Source: Botryococcus braunii (taxonomy: Eukaryota > Chlorophyta > Trebouxiophyceae). Taken from it: a DNA stretch of 17,500 bases. This document shows positions 1 through 8,495 of this stretch, in pieces (position 1 is the first letter of the stretch; each line of letters starts with the position of its first letter). The stretch covers positions 175,742-193,241 of the forward strand of contig KV908403.1 in assembly GCA_002005505.1 (NCBI GenBank), written 5' to 3'. Below the pieces are notes generated by a model. It had not been told where the DNA came from, searched no databases, and saw only the letters and a list, made by a program, of their open reading frames with translations. The position numbers and the translations under genes were made by a program.

Positions 1-2
1 GC

Positions 3-840
<838 letters not shown>

Positions 841-843
<3 letters not shown>

Positions 844-873
844 GGGCCTGGTCCCTCGTAGGGGCCTGGTCCC
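841..873. repeat. Short tandem duplication over the stop codon
   Basis: TAGGGGCCTGGTCCC occurs at 841-855 and again at 859-873. The first copy includes the TAG stop of the upstream gene, so the duplication lies at the CDS/3' UTR junction. Confidence 0.7.
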
Positions 874-2720
874 CCATGCTTGGCTACTTCATCCCTGGGA
901 CCTTGCTGAGAGTGTGGCAGGCGAGGAGAGGGGCTGCGCCAGGGAGGGTGAGGGAGAGAGAGGGAGAGAGGGTGTTGTGTGGCTGTGGATTGGAAGAGGG
1001 TGCAAGCAGAGAGGTGAGCAAGGGGACGGCTGAGGGGGAAGGGGGAGGGGGTGGTTTGCGCTGGATGGCGACACGTTTTACTTTAGTGAGAAGGTGAAGA
1101 AGAATGTGTCACAGTGCGGACATGCAGATGCAACACGTGTAGTAATGGCATCGAGGTAGGATATCATGGAGGAGGGAGCGGATCGGCAGGATCGCCAAAA
1201 CAGGGATATCCTCCGTCTCTTTTGGGAAATTGGAAAAAATGGGTGTGTTGCGCTCCACGGACTGAGTCCAACAAGGCGTCAGGCTGCGGATGGCATCCAG
1301 TCTCCTGGGAGGTCATGTCGGAGGACCGTCCCGGCTGTTCCACCACACAGCCATGCTCCGTAGGACTGAGCCTCCAAGGCACAAGACGGTCTCAGGGGCC
1401 TCCAAAGCACTCGCCAGGCTCTGCACAGTTTTCTTCAGTGCACTTCTGCCACGTTTCGCCAGGTGTTTCGCCGCTAGGCTCTGGGCACGTTTTCAGTGCG
1501 CACTTCTGCCACGGTTCGCCAGGTTTTTCGCCACAAGATCAAAGGGCACTTGAGCGCAGGGCGTCCGATGCCCGCAGGCAATCCGACTCGCCCTTCTGAC
1601 TTGAGCCAGCCAGGCAGGTTCGGATCGTGGCCACCTTTTGAGGTATGAGTCATACTGTGACGCTTTGAGAAGCGCGTTGGCAACCGCAGGGTGCCGAGGC
1701 GTGCTTCGGCGAGTCTTCCGACAGTTACTTGGGGCGGTGGGTGTTCAGAACACCCCCTCCCCAGAACAAGCGCGTTCCCCCCTCTCTTGGGGCCTCTCGC
1801 AAGGGAGAAGAACCCGGAAGAGCCCGGAATGGAAAGGGTGTTGCTCTCCTAGCTCTCTGCTTGGGGCCAGTAGAGGACACCTTGATCGTGAGCTTGTGCT
1901 GTGCAGTGCAAAGCTTTCATAAAAGACGTAGGCAGGACCATCGGCCTACCTCATTCATAGCTATGCTGCAGCCTGCAAATATATGCAGGATCGGGAGGTG
2001 GTCTCGTGGAGCGAGTCAGTCTCACATTCAAGCCGCTTTGCGGCACTCGGGGCCTCAGATGAGCGGGTTAGGATTACGGTTGCTGTGGGGCGTGGGCGTA
2101 AGTGTGTGTGGAGACGGTAGCTAGAAACTGGGAACCGTGGTCGTATGCAAGGGGCCCAGATTTACAGAAAAGGCCCGGTCCTTTGAGGAGCACAAGACCC
2201 CCCCAGGGAACTACTTGAACGCTGTACAATTGTTTCTTACGGGTATGGCGGGCCGTGCACAGGCAAGGTAGGGGTGTTGTATTTTTAGAAATTCATTAAC
2301 AGGTGCGGGTGACCTTCATCCCGCAGTACTTGCGTGGCTTTCAACCCAGGGCACGTTTTTCCAGGGTAGACCGTTTAGGGAATGCGATCAATGGTTCCAT
2401 CACATCTAATGCAGGGGCCTCCTGAGTGGTGAATCTCTTGCCTTACAACATGCGTGGGTTGTGTATATGTAAAAGCTCAGATATGCAAGGGGCTACTTAA
2501 CTCCCCCTGTTTGTAAAGGGACGACCACGTTCAGGGCCTTGCTGCCTTGACGCGGAAACTTTCATCAGATATTTCGGGTGTTGGTTGTGTCTGTTACAGA
2601 CACCTCCGAGGTGGGCCTGTTGCAAATCTCAAGGAACAGTTACTCGGATATGCTTTACATTCGTTCCAAATGCTTTTCGTCCCACATCCCCTCTTCTGTT
2701 TCTACACTTTTTCCACCCGT

Positions 2721-2722
<2 letters not shown>
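874..2722. other. Region without a recognised gene
   Basis: It begins with the presumed 3' UTR of the upstream gene. Several 60-160 codon open frames exist on both strands (for example 1114-1599 and 1729-2124 on plus), but they overlap one another in different frames, show no domain motif and have no consistent splice structure. The only structure seen is an imperfect duplication of about 60 bp at 1415-1531. Confidence 0.5.
1415..1531. repeat. Imperfect tandem duplication, about 60-bp unit
   Basis: CAGGCTCTGCACAGTTTT at 1415 is echoed by TAGGCTCTGGGCACGTTTT at 1475. CACTTCTGCCACGTTTCGCC (from 1441) is echoed by CACTTCTGCCACGGTTCGCC (from 1501). The two units diverge by a few substitutions and small indels. 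Confidence 0.7.
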
Positions 2723-2819
<97 letters not shown>

Positions 2820-2837
2820 CGTGCGTGTGTGTGTGTG
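2723..2837. repeat. Compound microsatellite (CT)22(GT)24 plus GC-interrupted GT
   Basis: A (CT)22 tract at 2723-2766 is followed directly by (GT)24 at 2767-2814 and then by GT repeats broken by GC to about 2837. Frames reading Ser-Leu, Cys-Val or Arg-Glu across it are not genes. Confidence 0.95.
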
Positions 2838-2989
2838 GAGGGGCGGGGGCAGGGGCGGCCGGGAGGGTATGCGTTTGTGTATTTCCCATATGGTGCCTCT
2901 AAGTCTATGAACCATGCAGACTTGGAACCGATTGGCCATCTACCAGATCCCAAATTCCCATCCTGACTCTAGGAGCCATTCAAAATTCT

Positions 2990-3050
2990 TCCCCCCCCCC
3001 TTCCCCCCCCCCCTTATGTGTGTGTTGCCCCCCCCCCCCCCGGGGGGGGG
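2990..3050. repeat. C and G homopolymer runs
   Basis: C-runs occur at about 2991-3000 and 3003-3013. C14 at 3028-3041 abuts G9 at 3042-3050, giving a self-complementary block able to form a hairpin. Run lengths in assembled homopolymers like this are often unreliable. Confidence 0.8.
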
Positions 3051-3729
3051 AGATGTGCGGAATTACCTACCAGGACGAGCAGAAGGGCTTGGGAGGCAGA
3101 GATCTGCTCCAGCAACTCTATACACGGACAGACCATGATGAACAAGCTTGAACATGAGCACGAGCTTGAGATCACGTGGTTGGGACACAGGTGCTGCAAA
3201 CAAGGCAGGGCTTTTTGAAAGCGCAACCTCAACAGTACCTTGTCCTGTTTAATTGACTTACATGACGAAATTGTCAGCAGCAAAATTGAGATTTCCCACA
3301 AACTCTCTAAATCCACCAGCTACCAGGACAAAACGTGGTCGTTTTTGACATCACAAATAGAGGCACATCGAATAAAGCACACGGGCCAGCTTCCCTTTTC
3401 CTTCATAAAAAAGGAGCGCAGCAATTCTGCCTGCCATGCTCAGAGTTGTCTAAGCAAAACATTATCAACAGCCCTCTCGAAGAGTGCCTGATTGGAACCA
3501 TCGGCACATCTGCCACTCATAAACACAAAGGCCCATAAGAACAGCCCAGCAAATCGTACAACTTGTCCGACTGCAGCTCAAGATATTGAAACTGTTGCCT
3601 CCAGGACTATGTCGGACAGTATGGTGGCTGCAAAGTCAGTGTTTCTAGCCATACACGGGAGGGCAAAGGTCTGTGCCCGCTTAACATTGGTACAATTGCA
3701 CTGCAACAAAGACACGTAAGAAAAGCTCT
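3051..3729. other. Downstream flank of the minus-strand 3' exon, no gene seen
   Basis: No open frame here has a recognisable motif. On the minus strand it would be the 3' UTR and downstream flank of the exon that ends at 3730; I could not pick a polyadenylation site with confidence. Confidence 0.4.
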
Positions 3730-4520
3730 TCACGTGCTCAGGACCCCATGCTGCAGCTCAGTCAACCCCATCACATGGCGGGGGCTTTCCAACCTCCTGT
3801 CCGCCCAATTTTCGAGGGAACCAGCATCAGACGACTTTGCAAGGCGCACAGCTTCTGAGCCTGCCTCCCCGGTGGAATGCATTCCTTCAGTCAGCACCCA
3901 GGACTGATCCTCCTCGCCTTCCCCCACCCCCGCACCCGCAGATTGCCAGCTACTCGTCTCTGAACTGGCACCAGTTACAGGTGCCCCGACATCCAACTTG
4001 CTCAGGCTTGCAGAAGCCTCTCCCACCTTGTCTCGCTCGTGCTCCGGCCCTTCCTCCCTTGCAGCACCACTATGATCCTCCAAGCTGGGGCCTCTTTCAG
4101 GCACGTCCACAAGCCGCAGTGACACAGCCCCTTGAGGCCTGTCCCCCTGCTGGCTCGTAAGGAGGCTTTCAGAGGCACCAACACCCGGTTGGGATGCACT
4201 CGGGATTCCTGGACCATTGTTCCCCACATCGGGCTCCCCAGTCCCCCCTGGGGGAGCCGGGGAGCGGCCCCGGTCCGATGGGCTATCAAAACCTGTCCAG
4301 GAACTGCTCCGTATGGGCTCAGAACATTCGGCGCCTTCCGTGAGGGAGCGGTACCCCCCGACCTGCGGGACCAGGCTGAGTGGAGTCCCGGAAACGTCCG
4401 ACGCCCTGCGACGTACTGCAGGCGTTTCTGGTTCCTCCACATGCGAAGGATGGGCTTCGCCTCCCCGGCATTCCAGTACAGTTTGGCCGTCTTGAGAAGG
4501 CCTGGTCTCTGTAGTGGGAC
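3730..4520 (-). CDS. Candidate 3'-terminal exon: Ser/Gly/Glu-rich disordered tail
   Basis: A minus-strand frame stays open from about 4560 to TGA at 3732-3730. An acceptor GGGGCGGCAG lets the exon begin at 4520 with two bases completing a split codon. This matches the phase left by the coiled-coil exon at 8410-8280 (GAA G, then GT CCC). The roughly 263 residues are rich in Ser, Gly, Glu, Pro and Ala, with patches such as VEEPETPAVRRRASDV and GAGVGEGEEDQSW, typical of a disordered acidic tail. No domain is recognised. If the long intron is real, this is the end of a transcript continuing from the Lunapark locus; otherwise it belongs to a separate small gene. Lunapark tails are usually acidic and disordered, which fits but proves nothing. 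Confidence 0.45.
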
Positions 4521-4972
4521 CTGCCGCCCCTCCCCAAAGCCCGTTTTGAAGACCACACAACCTCCATACAACTATTCATGGGCGTCACATTTCCAAGAAC
4601 GTACCGCAGCAATTGGTTTCTTTTTGATGAGCCCCATTGCATTTCCACTGCTATTGCCCTCCCCTGACAGTTCCCAACCAGTTTATGGGCACCCTCAGCC
4701 AAGCACATGGGGCCCTAGTAAGCGGCCATACCCGTCAAGAGCCTGCACTTCTGCAACACACATCCGAGTGGCTAGCCACAATGGCACAGCCGGAGCTTGT
4801 AATGGCATTCCTTGCCGAGGCACGAGCTTTGACTCATGACCTACAACAGCCTTGAAAAGGGAAATTGCTCTCCCCAATATCACACAATCTATAACCCTAC
4901 ATATCTTGAAAAGCTGCTTCGGCAGATGGGAAAGCTTATCACAACACTCCCTCATTAGCTTGATCCAGAACC

Positions 4973-5103
4973 TTATGGTGAGCCTCATGAATCGCTTGCA
5001 TGGAGCAGTGCTTGACAATAGAAAGCCTCAAAACCAGAAGGTCGTTCATGACTTAAAAATGTACGTGGCGTTGCAGTTTGGATGCAATCATTTGTTAATC
5101 AGT
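4973..5103. repeat. Direct repeat X, left copy
   Basis: Similar in the same orientation to 7711-7832: GCCTCATGAATcGCTT and CAATCATTTGtTAATCAG recur with scattered mismatches (GCCTCATGAATtGCTT, CAATCATTTGgTTATCAG). It lies immediately 5' of the copia pol remnant. The two copies bracket the inverted LTR pair. Its origin (retroelement internal region or older repeat) is not clear. Confidence 0.7.
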
Positions 5104-5106
5104 CTC

Positions 5107-5412
5107 CACAGTTGCTGTGGCTACTGAAGTATATTTGGTGAGCTGGGGTTTCCAGGTAAAACCGTGAAGCTCTTCTGAGATAATCAAGGCTGCATTGCAC
5201 ACTTGGAAAATCACAAACTGTCGACATACACTTAGCACATCAGTGTAAGTTATCATGCTGGAGAAAGAGTGAATGCGGTCAAATTGATGCTATCTAAGTT
5301 CCTACATCTGAAAATGTGGTGGACATGCTTACGAAGTTCATTATCATCCACTGTGTACGAGAAGCATAATGATAAGCTAGGTGTACAGAAAATTCCTTCT
5401 TTTAAAGACAGG
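5107..5412 (+). mobile_element. Degenerate Ty1/copia pol remnant (RNase H end)
   Basis: In shifting plus-strand frames the region shows the order of landmarks of the copia RNase H C-terminus: an ELGF-like turn (about 5147), DNQG followed by a stretch resembling the conserved NxxxHxRTKHI region (about 5180), VPTSENVVDMLTK (about 5299) and a KHNDKLG-like end (about 5363). At least two in-frame stop codons and a frameshift interrupt it, so it is a dead fossil. It is directly followed by a purine-rich tract and an LTR start, as expected for the 3' end of a copia element. The rest of pol, gag and the 5' LTR are absent here. Confidence 0.7.
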
Positions 5413-5430
5413 AAAGACCAAGGGGAAGAT
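5413..5430 (+). other. Polypurine tract of the left copia element
   Basis: AAAGACCAAGGGGAAGAT directly precedes TGTTG, the usual junction between the polypurine tract (plus-strand primer) and the 3' LTR in plant copia elements. An inverted counterpart lies at 7685-7702. Confidence 0.65.
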
Positions 5431-6532
5431 TGTTGCATTTTGTGGTCCATCGTATCACAGACACTCACTGGGATTGAGATTCTGGTTGACTAGTTCACCT
5501 GTTACCTCAAGAGTAAACTCGGGTGAACCTTCAGGTAAACTTTGAACAAGATATCTAGAACCATGAGTATTAATGCATTAAGGTAAACAGAACGAATGGC
5601 TGTGAAGTCCTCACAGAGGTAAGTGGACATGAGACTCATACTTATCATCTGGAAGTTTGAATAGGTATTGCATATTAGGATAGAGGGCCTGAAAGGTAGG
5701 CTCTGGTCCATTCATGAACCACTAGGTTAGATAGGAGTTCAAGAAAGAGGGTGAACCTCAAGGTGGTACGACGCAATGATGATGCGCCGAACCGGACATA
5801 GGATGCCTGGAAACGCTTGGAAAGGGAGTCAATCCAATTGTGATCTCTAACCTTCCGACTAACTAACTTCACTCGTCATTATATTGTTTGCTTTGAACTC
5901 TTTTGAGTGCCAAGGATCAGCTGTGCATGTTCTTTGAAAGTTAAAGATCAGCGATGAGTCCATTTCAGGCTGCCACCGCATCTTCTGACCATAAGTATCG
6001 ATTTATAATTCTGAATACCGATCTATTGACCATTGTTATGCAGACTTTATCAACTGCAACCCTTGGTGGGTATAGGATCAGTTGATAATCTGATAACTGG
6101 TGATTCGTAAGGTTAGAGTATGTTGCGAGTGGCATGACATAAGGTCATATCTTCTGCAAGCATCTTACTTTGAGAGTGACTGTTACAGGAATCCTATACA
6201 TTTGTGTATAGGCTCATTCCATCTCAGTTCTAATCTCAGTTATTGCTTGCAGGGAATCCTCTCCTAGTGCGTTCATTTGTAAGTCAATCCGATTGTGATC
6301 TCGAACCTTTCGTCTCACTAACCTGACTCGTCTTTCTATTGTTTGCTGTTAACTCTCAAAGTGCCAAGGATCAGCTGTGCATGCTCTTTGAAACTTAATA
6401 TCAGCAAATTTTCAACTGCTACCCTTGCTGGGTGTAGGATCAGTTGATAATCTGATAACTGGAATGCTGCACATTTGTGTACAGGATCAATCCATCTCAG
6501 TCCTAAATTCAGTTGTTGCTTGCAGCTCTACA
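5431..6532 (+). mobile_element. Copia-type 3' LTR, left copy (plus orientation)
   Basis: It begins TGTTGCATTTTGTGG after the polypurine tract and ends GCAGCTCTACA, giving the TG...CA ends of an LTR of about 1,102 bp. Over its whole length it matches the reverse complement of 6554-7684. Internally it carries two diverged copies of a module: one containing GTGCCAAGGATCAGCTGTGC (about 5909 and 6360) followed by one containing CAGTTGATAATCTGATAACT (about 6079 and 6440). No open frame is credible. Confidence 0.65.
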
Positions 6533-6553
6533 ATGGTTATGGGCCCATGCCCG

Positions 6554-7684
6554 TGTACAGCTGCAAGCAATAACCAGGTTTAGAACTGAGATGGAATACT
6601 GAGATGGAATAATCCTGTACACAAATGTGCAGCATTCCAGTTATCAGATTATCAACTGATCCTACACCCACCAAGGGTAGCAGTTGATGAAGTCGCTGAT
6701 CTTTAAGTTCCAAAGAACATGCACAGCTGATCCTTGGCACTTTGAAAGTTAACAGCCAACAACAGAAAGCCGAGTCAGGTTAGTGAATTGAAAGGTTCGA
6801 GATCACAATCGGATTGACTTACAAAAGAACGCACTAGGGAGCAATTCCCTGCAAGCAATAACTGAGTTATAACCTAAAAGATGGAATGCTCCTATACACA
6901 AAAGTGTAGGAATCCAATAACAATCACTGTCATAGTTACTCGCCTTCAGAAGATATGAACTTATGTCATGCCACTCGGAACATACTCTAACCTTACGAAT
7001 CACCAGTTATCACATTATCAACTCATCCTATACCCACCAAGGGTAGCAGTTGATGAAGGCTGTACATCAATAGTCAGTAAATCAGTTTTCAAAATTATAT
7101 ATCAACACTTATGGTTAATAGACAGGGTGACAGCCGGAAACGGACTCACCGCCGATCTTTAATATTCAAAGAACATGCACAGCTGATTCTTGGCACTTAG
7201 AGATTTAACAGCAAACAACAGAAAGACGAGTCAAGTTAGTGAGTTGAAAGGTTCGAGATCACAATCGGATTGACTGTCTTTCCAGTCGTTTCCAGGCATC
7301 CTATGCCCGGCTCCGCGCGGCATCAGTGCATCGTACCATCTTGAGTGCATCGTACCATCTTGAGGTTTACCCGTTACTTGATCTCTTATTCAACCTAGTG
7401 GTCCATGAATGGGCCAGAACCTACCATTTAGGCCCTTTATCCTGATATGCAATACCTCTCTACACCTCCTGATGATAAGTACCAGTCTCCTGTCCACTTA
7501 TCTCTGTGTGGTCTTTACAGCCATTCGTTCTGTTTACCTTATGCATTAACACTCATGGTTCCAAATATCTTAATCAAAGTTTACCTGAAGTTTCACTCGA
7601 GTTTACTCTTGCGTTAACAGGTGAATTAATCAAACCAGAATCCCATCCCAGTTTATGTGACATGGTGGACCATGAAGTCCAACA
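6554..7684 (-). mobile_element. Copia-type LTR, right copy (minus orientation)
   Basis: Read on the minus strand it starts TGTTGGACTTCATGG at 7684 and ends GCAGCTGTACA at 6554, about 1,131 bp. It shares the left LTR's module order, including the doubled modules, so the duplication predates the two copies. The minus-strand sequence just upstream (7702-7685) is a purine tract AAAACCAAGGGGAAG, so this is also the 3' LTR side of an element. No RNase H remnant adjoins it. It contains a private 19-bp tandem duplication at 7325-7362. Confidence 0.65.
7325..7362. repeat. 19-bp perfect tandem duplication in right LTR
   Basis: AGTGCATCGTACCATCTTG occurs at 7325-7343 and 7344-7362 without change. The left LTR has only one counterpart, so the duplication arose after the two copies separated. 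Confidence 0.85.
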
Positions 7685-7710
7685 AACTTCCCCTTGGTTT
7701 TATGGTTATG

Positions 7711-7832
7711 GTTATGGGCCTCATGAATTGCTTTCATTGAGCAATGCATTAAAATAGGAAGCCTCAAGATCTGAAGGCCCTTCACGACTTAAAACTGGCA
7801 TCGCAGTTTGGACTCAATCATTTGGTTATCAG
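7711..7832. repeat. Direct repeat X, right copy
   Basis: Same-strand counterpart of 4973-5103, starting just outside the right polypurine tract. It is preceded by a repeated ATGGTT motif (TATGGTTATGGTTATGGG at 7701-7718). Confidence 0.7.
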
Positions 7833-8279
7833 GGCATAGGTGCTGAGAGGTGTGCAAGAGTATATCCGACGCAACAGCGGCCAGCTGCCTGATAAACCCG
7901 GCACACATCGGTTCCAGCATTCAAAAAGCGCACATTTCAAGCCGCCATTACACTTCTTCATACACCAAATGGCAGAAGTGACCCCACACAGACGACTGCA
8001 GTCAGACGCTAGTAGCAGTTAAAGGATCCTCCCGTAGCACACTAACTCATTCCCAACCACTTCTTTGGCGAACTGCCATATAAGTAGACCGAACAGAAAT
8101 CTGATCAGAGACGCAAGCGTCTAAACAGGAAACAACAGCTTGTGCCTGCCCCAACAGCTTGCACCCTAACCCCAAACGACACATCAGACTCAGCACCCGT
8201 CCCCCGGCAAGGGATCTGGTCTGCAGTCTTCCAGGTCTGGGGAATCCTCCTCGGGTCAAATTTGAGAGCGCCGCCTCAC
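7833..8279. other. Part of the putative long intron, no feature seen
   Basis: The minus-strand frame of the coiled-coil exon stays open to 8047 but loses its coiled-coil character after the GTGAGG donor at 8279. No other motif is visible. Confidence 0.35.
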
Positions 8280-8410
8280 CTTCAAGAAGGAGGCCGGGTC
8301 CTTGACCTAGCTGCGCCTTTAAAAAGGCATTCTCGTTCGCAAGCTCCCGCACCCATTGCTCTGCTGTAGCCAACCGATTCCTCAGAGCTGCAGCCTCTGT
8401 TTCAGCAATC
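8280..8410 (-). CDS. Candidate exon: coiled coil
   Basis: After an acceptor GGAGTCTGCAG the minus strand reads G, then IAETEAAALRNRLATAEQ, then WVRELANENAFLKAQLGQ, up to a donor GAAG/GTGAGG. The exon is 131 nt, entering with one base of a split codon and leaving with one base. The heptad spacing of Leu, Ala and Val with Glu/Arg flanks indicates a coiled coil of about 30 residues. The exit phase matches the acceptor at 4520. It may be a 3' extension of the Lunapark transcript or part of an unrelated gene. The splice signals and composition support coding; the assignment is inference. Confidence 0.5.
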
Positions 8411-8442
8411 CTGCAGACTCCCCATGGACCCCCACACCTTAC

Positions 8443-8495
8443 GTTTTGGACAGAAGCCTGCATGAAGCCGTATGTGAAACTGCCCCGTCAGATGC
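8443..8495 (-). CDS. Candidate short exon linking Lunapark to the coiled coil
   Basis: A minus-strand stretch from an AG at 8497-8496 to a donor AAAAC/GTAAGG reads ASDGAVSHTASCRLLSKT and leaves two bases, which is the phase the coiled-coil exon needs. The AG acceptor lies inside the TAG stop (8498-8496) of the read-through Lunapark frame, so splicing and termination would exclude each other. Other acceptors close by are possible; this is a weak call. Confidence 0.25.

Larger units (their letters stand above)
5417..7698. repeat. 2.3-kb palindrome formed by two inverted LTRs
   Basis: Arms of about 1.1 kb (5417-6532 and 6554-7698) are inverted copies that diverge by visible substitutions and small indels. 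The 21-base spacer (6533-6553) contains GGGCCC. The match covers the polypurine tracts and stops just outside them at both ends, so the repeat equals PPT+LTR exactly. Confidence 0.85.

Noticed and set aside
1114..1599. 161-codon plus-strand frame
   Set aside because: No motif or splice context, and it overlaps the 60-bp duplicated DNA, which reads in different frames in the two copies.
2547..2966. Overlapping frames with Cys-Val, His-Thr and Arg-Glu runs
   Set aside because: Artefacts of the compound CT/GT microsatellite; flanking residues show no domain.
4132..4839. 235-codon plus-strand frame opposite the Ser/Gly/Glu-rich exon
   Set aside because: No recognisable motif; its first half is the antisense shadow of the GC-rich minus-strand frame, and a rival minus frame (4002-4571) overlaps as well.
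5269..5493. 74-codon plus-strand frame as a gene
   Set aside because: It is one of several shifted frames over the decayed copia RNase H region and runs into the LTR.
6794..7260. GGTTCGAGATC motifs (6794 and 7250) suggesting a tRNA or tRNA-derived SINE B box
   Set aside because: No matching A box or cloverleaf was found, and the motif is part of the doubled LTR module.
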